A stretch of DNA of 64,000 bases from G963678445 sp963678445 (lineage in GTDB: Bacteria; Hydrogenedentota; Hydrogenedentia; Hydrogenedentales; G963678445). The notes beneath the pieces are model-generated. The model worked only from the letters and a program-made list of their open reading frames with translations. It was not told where the DNA came from and did not search any database. Position numbers and translations under genes: made by a program. The stretch is taken from NCBI GenBank assembly GCA_963678445.1, contig OY782877.1:3224001-3288000 (forward strand), read 5' to 3'. This document shows positions 1 to 9,400 of this stretch, in pieces (the stretch's first letter is position 1; each line of letters opens with the position of its first letter).

Positions 1-204
1 TAGTCCTTACCATACCTGACAACAGCAAAGGCCCGTTTTTTATGACAACTTTTGCAGTGTCAGTCACTAAAGTGACAGATATGTCGGCACATGCCCTTAT
101 CCTCTGTAGCAGATTTTTCTACGGAGATGAGATATCATATGCCTCACTGTAAAAATGCCTATAGCGCTACACAGTGCAACAAAACACCAACGTTATTGAC
201 GGGA

Positions 205-546
205 TTACAGGCTGGGAGGACCGCGTAATTTGATACGGAAGACAAAACAACGGAATAGCGGTGTTTCGCAGGAGGGAATGGGACAGCACCGGCCAGGATA
301 GTACCGGGCAAGTGCTACTAGGAACAGGTAGAGAAAGACAGGAAGCTGCAAAAATTGGCAGAACGGACACGTTTCATGCTGGTGTTTATGTTCATGCCCT
401 AACAGGATGAAAAACAACTCATGCATGGCCGCAGCAGCAAAAACAGCGACAAGCAATATGGCAACACAACGTAGAAGCGCTTCCGTCGTATCTTTTCGCG
501 GAAAACGGCGTATCCATACTCTCTGTGTGGAGCCAACTTTTGACAT
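205..546 (-). CDS. small putative membrane protein with a His-rich/CPFC segment
   Basis: I do not recognise a named family. The 113-residue product has a positively charged N-terminus, a hydrophobic segment (about residues 24-48), then a short stretch with alternating histidines (HEHKHQH) followed by CPFC, and a second hydrophobic stretch (about 68-80). The His/Cys cluster between two membrane segments suggests metal or redox contact near the membrane surface, which is inference. No good Shine-Dalgarno precedes the ATG at 546, so the true start could lie downstream at the Met near residue 41. It lies upstream of and opposite to the tmRNA gene. It may be a real small gene or chance; the motif favours real. 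Confidence 0.42.
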   Translation of the reverse strand: MSKVGSTQRVWIRRFPRKDTTEALLRCVAILLVAVFAAAAMHELFFILLGHEHKHQHETCPFCQFLQLPVFLYLFLVALARYYPGRCCPIPSCETPLFRCFVFRIKLRGPPSL

Positions 547-852
547 GCGGTATATCTTTTCTGTTTAATGATATTGTATTCTCAACAATACAATAAACCC
601 CGGTGGAAAATCAAAAGCGATTTTCTAGTCTGGATTTATATGCGTTGAATCATCCAAAAGGAGAGTGCCCAAAAATACGTATTTGCCCTTCCTTACTCAA
701 AAATGTAATAATCAATACGTGGTATGAATTGGAAAAAGTACATAGATGTATCGTAATGATACGTTTGTAATCCCTTTACAAGAACAAGGTGTTTTCCAAG
801 CCTATAAAAAGAAATTATCTGGCAAATATTGTTGCTAGACAGCTTCGAACGT
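547..852. other. intergenic region upstream of tmRNA
   Basis: No convincing gene is visible on either strand. It is AT-rich, as expected for the tmRNA promoter region, but I could not assign a clear -35/-10 pair at the right distance from position 853. A short hairpin (gtatcgtaatgatac) lies near 750-765. Confidence 0.4.
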
Positions 853-1213
853 GGGGGCGACATGGTCTCGACGGGGATGAAAGAAGCGAAGGATGCGTGC
901 CGAGGACCCCGGTGGCCTCGTAAAAAACCGGGATTTGTTAACTGCGAACAATGAATTCGCACTTGCCGCCTAAATAATGGCGACACGCTCTACCTGTGAC
1001 TGCCTGCTAACGGGATAGAGCGCCGACTAGCGGGCCTTGAACCCGGGCGGTTGGGTTGGTCCCCCCGGTGAGAGTAAGTTGACCCTCTAGCGAAGCTGGA
1101 CAGCGCGCCTGACGCGGTCCGGTGGGGCGAATCTTTTAAAGGACAGGCTACGCACGTAGAAGCCTTCGTGGACGCATCTTCGGACGCGGGTTCGATTCCC
1201 GCCGCCTCCACCA
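853..1213 (+). ncRNA. ssrA: transfer-messenger RNA (tmRNA)
   Basis: tmRNA rescues stalled ribosomes by acting as an alanyl-tRNA and then as a template for a degradation tag. The 5' end (GGGGGCGACATGG) pairs over seven base pairs with the 3' end (CGCCTCC, one G-U), followed by discriminator A and encoded CCA at 1211-1213. The T-arm GGTTCGATTCC is intact. The resume codon is GCG at 944-946 and the tag reads A-N-N-E-F-A-L-A-A before the stop TAA at 971-973; the LAA end is the usual ClpXP signal. It is a one-piece form about 361 nt long, a normal length. The 3' end doubles as an integration site (see the att entries). Confidence 0.97.
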
Positions 1214-1214
1214 T
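1194..1214 (+). other. attachment site (att) in the tmRNA 3' end
   Basis: These 21 bases, which cover the T-arm and acceptor end of tmRNA, recur at 15600-15620 in the same orientation with one difference (G to T at the eleventh base). Tyrosine integrases commonly target tmRNA 3' ends, and an integrase remnant abuts this copy. I infer this copy reconstitutes the intact gene on integration. Confidence 0.75.
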
Positions 1215-1223
1215 TTTTTGATT

Positions 1224-1256
1224 GCAGCAAGCCTATGTTACTCAACGGCTTGCTGC
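1224..1256. terminator. hairpin just downstream of tmRNA
   Basis: A perfect 10-bp stem (gcagcaagcc / ggcttgctgc) with a 13-base loop lies 10 bases past the tmRNA CCA and is followed by GATTTTC. It could terminate tmRNA, though the T-tract is weak. It overlaps the last codons of the integrase remnant, whose stop TGA lies at 1242-1244. Confidence 0.45.
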
Positions 1257-1515
1257 GATTTTCACTCTTATCTGGCTTACTTTGGTCACGCATTTAGCAC
1301 GCTCGAACATTTCGAGTACAGGTTCAGTTACTTTCTCAGATAGCATCTGCATGTTTGCCTGATTGCTCTGAGCATAGGTATTGAATGTTAAGCGCGGGTC
1401 GCTGTGGTCAAGTGCTTCCTGCGCCTCTTTCCCATAGTTGCGCCATTTTCGACAACAAAAGTTGCATACGCCACACGCAATGAATGGAAGTCAATTTTCC
1501 CTTCTCCGGTTTCCT
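1242..1515 (-). pseudogene. tyrosine recombinase (integrase) C-terminal remnant, frameshifted
   Basis: On the minus strand a segment reads DFHSLRVAYAT...VVENGAT, then after a frame change YGKEAQEALDHSDPRLTFNTYAQ, ending at TGA 1242-1244. This is the C-terminal catalytic box of phage-type integrases: His-x-x-Arg (HSLR), the second His (DHSDP) and the nucleophile Tyr (NTYA). The first part and the second part are in different frames, with the shift near position 1437, and no N-terminal arm-binding or SAM-like domain is recoverable upstream. Its position directly against the tmRNA 3' end is classic for an ssrA-integrating island. The enzyme is dead, so the island is probably fixed. Confidence 0.85.
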
Positions 1516-1821
1516 TTCAACACTGGACAAGGCCATGCTCAAGGTCATGCGGCGAGTTTTACCGCCCAAACGACCTGGAGACGGGCTTCTTGGTAGGTCA
1601 TATCCAGATCATTCTGGTTCGCCCCATTGAACCCGTCGGCATTTCTGATGAATCCCACGCATGTGTCACATTCCACTCGCTATCCATTTCGAGCGTATGC
1701 TCCAACTCCACATGGTCGAGGAGGTCGCCCTTCCGCGCCGTAAGGAACTCCCATCAAGTATGCTTTGCTACAACTACTTAGCAGAATCAGACTCCAATTG
1801 CGTGTAGTACCGCAACGATAT
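1516..1821. other. region without intact gene upstream of the integrase remnant
   Basis: Probably further decayed integrase sequence: minus-strand frames are broken by several stops and I cannot align any convincing domain. The open frame on the plus strand at 1404-1781 is antisense to the remnant and has no start signals or recognisable motifs. Confidence 0.4.
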
Positions 1822-2991
1822 CTAGCGCATTAGAGTGAGTTCAACACGCCCTTTCATATCCTCAGCAATCTCAGGTCTGTCAAGCATGCCAGGAGAAAGA
1901 GCTCTCCCCTTTTCCTGAGTCTGGAAGTTCAGGTACTTTGACCAACGATGAAGGTCGTCCATACTGACGTAATTGAAGCGAACTCGTTCACACACGACAT
2001 GCCCCCCCGAGCGTTGCAAGAGAAACACGTGTGTTTCTGGATCGTAGCTAATGGGCGAAAGCTCGGAAAACTTCCCTTCTGACACTGCGTAGCGCCTGAC
2101 AAAGCCCGTCGAGCGATTCTTGCTGCCCTCACGCTCGACACCGATCCTGTAGAGTATGTGTTCCTGACCGAATCTCCTCAATAGATACTCCGAACGAGAA
2201 CCCATGGGAGCGACGGCTGAGGAAGCCAGGAGGGTACAGCTGTCAAGTGCAACGAGATGAAGATGCAACTCGTCTCCCTCTTTCAGTCTCGACCAGATGA
2301 TAGCTCGCTCGCCCTCGAAACAGGCATATGAGCAGAATGCGGTTGCCTTCTCCTTGCATAGCAAGGAGGAGGCAACGCACCTCCCCGTCTCTCTCCCACT
2401 CCACGCATCGATCTTCAGAATGGTGTCGTACGTTGAGGCTCGACCGACAAAGAGGAGTCTTTTGTCTTCGGATAGCGAAACAGGATATCCAAGCCTGAGA
2501 TCGAAGCCGAAATCCTGCGCTGCTGATTGGCTTAGGGGATGACAAACGAGACTACTGCGTTTCTCGAAGTCCCTGACGTACACAAGATCCTTCGAGACAG
2601 GAAGAACGAGGGAATCACCTCCAGTGAACTGCCGAATACCAGTATCCCGAAACGAACCCGAAGTAACGTCAAACAGATAGAGTTGATCCTCCCTTTTGTC
2701 TGGCTCATGGACGAAGAAGTAGCCTACTTTTTCGTCAGCGAGATACCATCCCCGGAGTATGGCATGCGACCGGAGCCCCAGTAGCGGCACGCGCGCGACT
2801 TCGCGAGCACTACGTTCGGCGTAATCGATCTCTAGAATCACGCCCTCCGCAGTAAGGTCGTAGTAGACGCTCGTGTCGCCATCAGCGGGTACTGAACGTA
2901 GAGCATACTCAGAGGCGTGAACACTCGCGGTAGCAAGAGCACTCAAGACGAGCACACACCCACTTGTGCATATTAGGAATCGTCGGTTCAT
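1822..2991 (-). CDS. exported protein of unknown function, propeller-like
   Basis: Unrecognised. The start chosen at 2991 gives a clean signal peptide (MNRRFLICTSGC, hydrophobic core, then ASVHAS cleavage region) with a GGAG-type ribosome site 10-13 bases upstream; the open frame extends further upstream but without translation signals. The mature part, about 360 residues, is rich in short beta-type segments with repeated 'LYLFD', 'LLFVGR' and 'ILKID' patterns, which resembles a beta-propeller or WD40-like lipoprotein, but this is inference. It contains many Cys residues. It is the last gene of the minus-strand cluster that starts with the large secreted protein at 10374. It may act in the periplasm or on the surface. 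Confidence 0.7.
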   Translation of the reverse strand: MNRRFLICTSGCVLVLSALATASVHASEYALRSVPADGDTSVYYDLTAEGVILEIDYAERSAREVARVPLLGLRSHAILRGWYLADEKVGYFFVHEPDKREDQLYLFDVTSGSFRDTGIRQFTGGDSLVLPVSKDLVYVRDFEKRSSLVCHPLSQSAAQDFGFDLRLGYPVSLSEDKRLLFVGRASTYDTILKIDAWSGRETGRCVASSLLCKEKATAFCSYACFEGERAIIWSRLKEGDELHLHLVALDSCTLLASSAVAPMGSRSEYLLRRFGQEHILYRIGVEREGSKNRSTGFVRRYAVSEGKFSELSPISYDPETHVFLLQRSGGHVVCERVRFNYVSMDDLHRWSKYLNFQTQEKGRALSPGMLDRPEIAEDMKGRVELTLMR

Positions 2992-3103
2992 TCTGGATAC
3001 TCCTCTCCGTCCTGATGGTCCCAACCTTCCGGGAATTGTCCCGTGCCCCCATCCGCACCTTGCACAAAACCAAATATGCAAATAATACCCAGAAGTTGCT
3101 GTT

Positions 3104-4507
3104 TCATGGAAAAACGTTATATGTGCGTTCGAAACAGGGGGTATTTTCTTCCTCGTCATCCTCCCATTGACAGTCGGCTTTTGAGGGGTAAATGGTTTGT
3201 TGCTTGGGGGTGGGGTTCTCTGGAGTTGGGGATTCGATGGCCCAGTGCGCATGGTGTACCCAGTCGGCTTGGATGCAGCATTGTTTCTGATCTTCCAATA
3301 CCTTTCCGTCGATGAAGGGGCAGCGGTACAAACTATCCTTATGCCGGAAGAGGAGTTCGTCGTTCTCGGTAATCAGCAAGACCTCCATATCGGGCTGGGT
3401 AGTCCAGGTAGACATTTTCTCTCCGTTGGAAGTGATAAAGCGGTACACCGCATGATTAGGATCGAAGTATTTGGTTTCGCGTTTTGGAGGGAAGACCACC
3501 CAATAATCGCCACGTCGGACAGTGCCGCTAGAAAAATAATTCGCATCTAACGATAACGTTTTCCAGGACTTCTTGACCTTGTCAAAGAGCACAAAGTATC
3601 TTTTTGGTATTTTTTGGGCAGGATCCCATATGTATAACGCTATGAACGCCTGCGTGTCGGTCTGCGCATATATGGAACCATCCGCCCAAGCCTGTGAATC
3701 CGTATGTCCCGACATCCAGGCCCCATCATTCGTTAACGCCTTATGCTGTTCCAGTATCTCCTTCGACAGGAAAAAAACCATTGGTATCATGTACCGGTAT
3801 ATTTGATGATACATTTCCCCCGTCTCTTTGTTGAGATGAAAATCAATGTCTCGATACGATGAAACGAAGGGGGAGGCATCCTGGTACACGATATTTTCCC
3901 ATTTTACATCCGCTCCAGGCACGATACTGAGCTGGTCGGAAGCCAAGTCGTACTGATAGAATTTATCCGTTTCAAGTTTTGTTATGAGCACATTTAGTTT
4001 GCCATCCGATGTATTGTAGAAATAATTCTGCCTCACAATCCTTTCCGGCAAGGTATATTCTTCAACGAACTTTTCTTGTTTAAAATCATAAATCCTGAGC
4101 CACCCCCTTGTCTTTTTCCGATCTTCAGCAGATTTTTTGTAATAATTGTCTATTATCGATTTATTTCCCAAAAGCAATGCCCATTTCTTCTCGGGATGAA
4201 TAAATACATTGTTTACTCCGTCCAGAACGGTTATTTGTTGGGCTGACGCACCCAAGTACGATTCAGCGCGGAAATTTCGCGAATAGATTTGGGTAGCTTG
4301 ATTCATTTCCGGATTCAGCCGATAAATCGCAAACGTCGTAGGGGGAACGATATCTTCATCGGGATTGCTTACCAAATAAAGGCTTGTGTCTGCATAAATA
4401 CCTTGCACAAAGCTCAATAGACAAACGCCGAGTAATACAACAAGGCCCACACGCGGCAACGATGAACCTTGCCTTTTCTGGTCAATATATGAATCTTTAT
4501 CAGGCAT
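3104..4507 (-). CDS. exported or membrane-anchored protein of unknown function
   Basis: The 467-residue product starts with a polar stretch and a hydrophobic segment (about residues 19-37, ending AD) that looks like a signal anchor or late signal peptide. The rest is soluble, aromatic-rich and shows repeated YRL/IYDF/YQYD patterns compatible with a beta-propeller. The last 60 residues are Pro/Glu-rich and hold several cysteines. No family is recognised. The ribosome site is weak. It follows the two tandem paralogues in the same direction and probably belongs to the same transcript. Like the next gene, it could be a further partner of the large secreted protein, but nothing in the sequence proves this. 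Confidence 0.7.
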   Translation of the reverse strand: MPDKDSYIDQKRQGSSLPRVGLVVLLGVCLLSFVQGIYADTSLYLVSNPDEDIVPPTTFAIYRLNPEMNQATQIYSRNFRAESYLGASAQQITVLDGVNNVFIHPEKKWALLLGNKSIIDNYYKKSAEDRKKTRGWLRIYDFKQEKFVEEYTLPERIVRQNYFYNTSDGKLNVLITKLETDKFYQYDLASDQLSIVPGADVKWENIVYQDASPFVSSYRDIDFHLNKETGEMYHQIYRYMIPMVFFLSKEILEQHKALTNDGAWMSGHTDSQAWADGSIYAQTDTQAFIALYIWDPAQKIPKRYFVLFDKVKKSWKTLSLDANYFSSGTVRRGDYWVVFPPKRETKYFDPNHAVYRFITSNGEKMSTWTTQPDMEVLLITENDELLFRHKDSLYRCPFIDGKVLEDQKQCCIQADWVHHAHWAIESPTPENPTPKQQTIYPSKADCQWEDDEEENTPCFERTYNVFP

Positions 4508-4602
4508 AACCGAGTATATCTCTATAGATTGTACACTTCAAAAAAAGGGGGCTTTTTTCTGAATTCACCCTGTAGAATTGCTGGGGATGAATCGTGGCCA
4601 CT

Positions 4603-5511
4603 TTATTCTTTCGGCAGGAGCCACCAGTAGTCTTTTTTGTTCTCCTCCCACCAGGTGAGCCAGTAGGCGGTGTCGTGGACGTTGTCAGGCACCACGTTGG
4701 GTACACGTTTGGGGACTAAGCGTACGCCGTCGTCGTATTCTCCCTCTTCCTGGGGATATACGAGGCCGTATCCTCTATCAATGAGATCTTGTACTTCGGG
4801 CGGTGGTGAAGTATGTTTTTTGGGCCTAGATTTTAGAAGGCGAATTTCTTCTTCCTCTCCTTCCACTGGGGTGAGCGCCAGGGTCAGGAGCACGAGATCG
4901 TAATAATCTGAATGCTCTTCCTGGATGCGTTGCATAATAAAAGGGACGGCTAGAAGCCCCATTGTCTTCAATGCGGAAAAAGTAGGCTCAGAGAACAGTT
5001 TTTCCTTGTCGATAGCTCCCTGCGCCAGACGTTGATCAAAGGCCTGTCTTCTGACCACGAAGGCTTCTTTTGAATAGGTAGACACATTTTTCCAGAAATG
5101 GATTATTTTTCCCTGTATTTCGGGTGTGGGCAACGCACGCCCCGGACGAATCTCATCATAGGTCATACCAGCAACATCTAGCCAGAAGCCATTGAGCATT
5201 CTGGCGAGAGCATCGTCATAATTAAGATTGCCATACTGCGTCTGTATCAGTTCCTCAACCATGAAGGGGACGCCGGCCGCTTGCATATTGACGAGGTTGA
5301 TGTAATCCTCGCCGATAAAAAATATATTTGTAGTACTTGAATATTGTAACTTTGGTTTTTTCAATATTTTGGAATCCCAGTTGCTTAAATAGACATTGAA
5401 TTGCTTGTATTCTTTTGCGTGCTGCGTATACAGAGAATCGAAAATCTTCTCTTCCTGCGCCATACTGGAAAACGATATACTCAAAACACATGCAAGATAG
5501 AAAAAACGCAT
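4603..5511 (-). CDS. secreted protein, tandem paralogue 2 (possible immunity protein)
   Basis: About 302 residues. The start at 5511 gives a signal peptide (MRFFYLACVLSISFSSMAQ) and is preceded by an AAGGGA ribosome site. It is a close paralogue of the adjacent gene at 5553-6458; long blocks such as MTYDEIRPGRALPTPEIQG and the C-terminal WLTWWEENKKDYWWLLPKE are identical, and even the intergenic region is shared, so the pair arose by recent tandem duplication. Divergence is concentrated in the first third and in a loop around residues 240-265. The family is not one I can name. Its position right behind a large secreted protein with a distinctive C-terminal domain suggests periplasmic immunity proteins, which is inference. 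Confidence 0.78.
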   Translation of the reverse strand: MRFFYLACVLSISFSSMAQEEKIFDSLYTQHAKEYKQFNVYLSNWDSKILKKPKLQYSSTTNIFFIGEDYINLVNMQAAGVPFMVEELIQTQYGNLNYDDALARMLNGFWLDVAGMTYDEIRPGRALPTPEIQGKIIHFWKNVSTYSKEAFVVRRQAFDQRLAQGAIDKEKLFSEPTFSALKTMGLLAVPFIMQRIQEEHSDYYDLVLLTLALTPVEGEEEEIRLLKSRPKKHTSPPPEVQDLIDRGYGLVYPQEEGEYDDGVRLVPKRVPNVVPDNVHDTAYWLTWWEENKKDYWWLLPKE

Positions 5512-5552
5512 ACTTTGTCCCTTCGCATTTTCATGATCTGCGGGGTGGTGGT

Positions 5553-6458
5553 TTATTCTTTTGGCAGGAGCCACCAGTAGTCTTTTTTGTTCTCTTCCCA
5601 CCAGGTAAGCCAGTAGGCGGTGTCGTGGACGTTGTCAGGAACTACGTTGAGGATAGGCTTGGGGACTAAGCGTATACCGTCGTCGTATTCTCCCTCCTCC
5701 TCGAAACATCCGGGACAGTAGTATCTCGTTTCATGGTTCCCTTCTGCGTTCGGCGAAGTGCCTTTTTTGAACCTAGATTTCAGACGGCGAATTTCTTCTT
5801 CCTCTCCTTCCACCGGGGTGAGCGCCATGGTCAGGAGCACGAGATCGTAATAATCTGAATTTTCTTCTTGGATGCGTTGCATAATAGAAGGGACGGCTAG
5901 AAGCCCCATTGTCTTCAATGCGGAAAAAGTAGGCTCAGAGAACAGTTTTTCCTTGTCGATAGCTCCCTGAGCTAAACGCTGATCAAAGGCCTGTCTTCTG
6001 ACCACGAAGGCTTCTCTTGAATAGGTAGACACATTTTTCCAGAAATGGATTATTTTTCCCTGTATTTCGGGTGTGGGCAACGCACGCCCCGGACGAATCT
6101 CATCATAGGTCATACCAGCAACATTCCTCCACCCCCCCCTGATCATTTTGGAGAGAGCATCGTCATAAAAAGAATTGCCATACTGCGTCTGCATCAGCTT
6201 TTCAATCATGAAGGGTACGCCGAGCGCTTGCATATTGACGAGGTTGATGTAATCCTCACCGATAAAATAAACGTATAGAAGGCTTGAGCTTTGTAGTTTT
6301 GGATTCTTAAATATCTTGGAATCCCAGTTGTTGAAATACGTGTTAAACTGTTTGTATTCTTTCTCGCGTTGTGTATATAGAGAATCAAAAATCTTTTCCT
6401 CCTGCGCCATGCTGGAAAATGATATACTCAAGATACACATCAGATAAAAAAATCTCAT
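5553..6458 (-). CDS. secreted protein, tandem paralogue 1 (possible immunity protein)
   Basis: About 301 residues with a signal peptide (MRFFYLMCILSISFSSMAQ). The start at 6458 is preceded by an excellent AAGGAG at 7 bases. It begins only 16 bases after the stop of the large protein 6475-10374, so the two are almost certainly co-transcribed. It is largely identical to the next gene (4603-5511), differing mainly in the N-terminal third and in an insert carrying CPGCFEEE. The conserved core (ALPTPEIQG, AFVVRRQAFDQRLAQGA, ALKTMGLLAVP) looks helical. No named domain is recognised. Placement and duplication fit an immunity gene for the upstream C-terminal effector domain, a hypothesis only. Confidence 0.8.
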   Translation of the reverse strand: MRFFYLMCILSISFSSMAQEEKIFDSLYTQREKEYKQFNTYFNNWDSKIFKNPKLQSSSLLYVYFIGEDYINLVNMQALGVPFMIEKLMQTQYGNSFYDDALSKMIRGGWRNVAGMTYDEIRPGRALPTPEIQGKIIHFWKNVSTYSREAFVVRRQAFDQRLAQGAIDKEKLFSEPTFSALKTMGLLAVPSIMQRIQEENSDYYDLVLLTMALTPVEGEEEEIRRLKSRFKKGTSPNAEGNHETRYYCPGCFEEEGEYDDGIRLVPKPILNVVPDNVHDTAYWLTWWEENKKDYWWLLPKE

Positions 6459-6474
6459 TTCAGGCTCCTTATCC

Positions 6475-9400
6475 TTATCTATAATACCGCGTTGGTGGAC
6501 CATATTCTTTTAACCACGTGTCGCCATGCGTAATGCGCTCTTCTTTACCTCGTTTACTACCCCAATTTCCGCCACAATCGTCTATTTTATAGGCGTGAAG
6601 ACCTTTTTTCGGGTTATTCTCGTCAAACACAAGGCCCACCCTGGCCCCTTCTCTGGTTGCACAGTGTTCGAAACCATGCTCCGCATAGAACGCATCCCAG
6701 TCATCATTTTTAATTTTCCCATCGTTATTGCCATACTCAGCATCAACAGAAACGTACTTAGGATCTGAAGAAGGGTAAAAATAGGTTATCCATTTGTCGG
6801 TTCTTCCCACACTCCAGGCGATACAGTTGTATCTATCTGTAGGTTCGTCGGTTTTACAGACAGGGACCAGTTTTTCTTCTCCTTCTGTATAATATCCTAG
6901 AAATGCGCAGGCTGCGTTTGGGATTCCACAGGCGCATATTGGCTGGAAAACAGGGGTTATGCTTCTGGATTCCGTCATTGTAAGGTAAATGGTGCTTTTT
7001 TTGAGGTTGGAGAGAGTGTTGGGCAGAAAGACTCTTGTCCAGCCGTTGGTGTCGGATGTGGCGTAGCCCCAGGCATCGCCTTTGCCGCACCAGCCTGCGA
7101 AGGCGTAGCCGGGTAGGGGACGGGCTTTTATCTGGACGATATCGTTGTCGTTGTAGTATTTTTGGGCAGGGTCGCTGGTAACGTAACCTTTACATCTTGA
7201 ATAGCCGAGATCGAGGGTGTGGGCGGATTTGGCTTTGTAGCTAACATGGGCGCCGCATGAGCTTGGGGTGGTCTCCCAGCTTACGCCTTGATATCCAAGG
7301 GTATTAGAGTGTGGAACAGGAATGGCTGTAACATCACAGGAGCTGGAGCAGGTAACGGGAGGTAGAATTCGGGTTCCACCAACGATAATGGGCAGGACGC
7401 CAATTGTGCTTGAGGAGGTATAGGTCTTTGCTGTAGAGGGAATGGGGGAAGATGAAATGATGGGTTCGAGCGCCGTAAGCTCAGATTTTCCCGGAAGTTG
7501 TATGGTGGCGCCGTAGCTGATGACATCGTTAATGACGCCATTGTCATAGAGTTCCCAACGTCCCTTGCCCTCGGGGGGGAGGAAAAAGCTGATGGTGACG
7601 GATTCGTTTTGTGGCGTAGTGATGTTAACGCCTTGGTAAATATCACTTTCGTCATATACCGGGCTTATGGAACCCTCCGAAAGAAGATGTAACCCCACGT
7701 TTTCGGCTATTTGAGCAGCCGGCAGAAAAAGTGTGGTCTCCCATTTTTCGATAACGTTTGCTTTGATGGTATAGCCCTCATAGGATTTGGGCACCACAAA
7801 GGTTTCGACGGATTTGTCGCTACCGTCTATGGGCAGGTCGGGCGCGTGCCAGCAGCTGAAGGTGGCGAATGCCGGATTGATGGTCTCGGCAGTAACGGTG
7901 ACCTCGCGTCCAACACGCAACGGTACGGTGCTATTTTCGCCAATGGTGTCAATTTCGCAGTCGTTGGTTTTTCCGGTAATGCGAATGGCCACCCTTTCGG
8001 GTTCGGGGCCATCATTACCATCCGGATCCAAAAGCACGTTTTCCAAGGTAATTGGCGTAGTCGCACCGTTGCATGTATCGTTTTCACAAGTGACGCATTC
8101 TCCGGGTGGGGGTTGGTAGCCGGAGGGCGCTATGCCGTCGCTGGCGTTTGAACCGTAGTTTTTGGCGTCGCCCAGGGATGTGCTGCTCGCGGCTTTTGGG
8201 GCGTTCAGGGACGCTGGCTGTACGCTATCCAGGGTATAGTGCCATTCGCCGATGTTGACCAGGCCGTCGTTGTCGCAGTCGTTTTCGGGGGCGAAGTGTT
8301 GTAGGGATTCGATGGCGTAGTTGCTGCTGTCGAGTTCGATGCCGGTGAGTTCTTCGATTTCGTGGCATATCATGTCGGTGGCGCCGTAGTAGCCGAGGGT
8401 CATGTAGGAGGCGATTACGTTGATGATAGCGGCGGTGCATTCGACGGGTTGGGGGTTGATGAGGGGGTTGCACCAGGGGCTGATATCCGTTGTGGCGCGT
8501 GCGTGGTTTTGCATAAAGTGCTTGTAAACCAGTTTGTTGGATACCCCGCCGGTTTCGGACAGGTTAATCTCGGGATGGAGCAGAACGTGTTCGAGCAGGG
8601 CGAATTCGGCGGCGTCGGGGATGCCGTTTTCGGTGTGGATGGGGTTACCGGCTTCGTCGAAGAAGAGGCCACCGCGGTCCCATTGCATGTTGCTCACTTC
8701 TTGGGCGGAGGTGAGTTCTCCGATGTTTTCCAGGAATATGCCGAGGTCAGCGATCAGGTCGAGGTCGGTCAGTTCGGAACGTTCCTCGAAAAAGGCGGTA
8801 AGGATAACGTCGGCATCAAGGGGAAGCTGTATGTCGGGGAAGGGAATGCCGCCGGTGTTTTGCTGGAAGGCCATGTTGTTGAAATTGGCGATGCGGAGGG
8901 TGTTGTGCCATTGGTCCTGCCAGTAGAGGAAGGTCCAGTCGGTGTCTGCCTGTGCGGTGAGGGGCAGGGTGTTTACTTCGCAGTCGGGACAGTCGGTCTG
9001 GGTGGAGTTGGGCGGCCAGTCGAGGGGGCTGTAGGTGAGGATGTATTTTGTGCCTTCGAAGGGGGTAAGTGCACCGTTGCCCTCGTCTTGGAGAGTTACT
9101 TTGACACTGGGAGGTGTGCCGGTCGCTTCGGGATCGTTCACACTGAGCAGCATCTCTTTGCTTACCAATTGGTTGGAGGTGCTAAGCGCAAGGGCATGGA
9201 AAAAACCGGGGGTGTCGGTCCAGGTAGTGAAAGAGGCAAAACCGTCTTCCACATCCTGAAACAGGTATTCTTCGAGGTTGGTGAATCCATCACCATCAAA
9301 ATCACCATCCTGATGAAACACATCGTCGAGGCAGGTGAATTCCCAACAGGATGGGGGCTGCGGAACGATTCCGTAGCGTTGGACCAGGTTGGCAATGTAG

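Noticed and set aside
990..1293. Minus-strand frames across tmRNA
   Set aside because: They lie over a structured RNA gene and have no coding signals.
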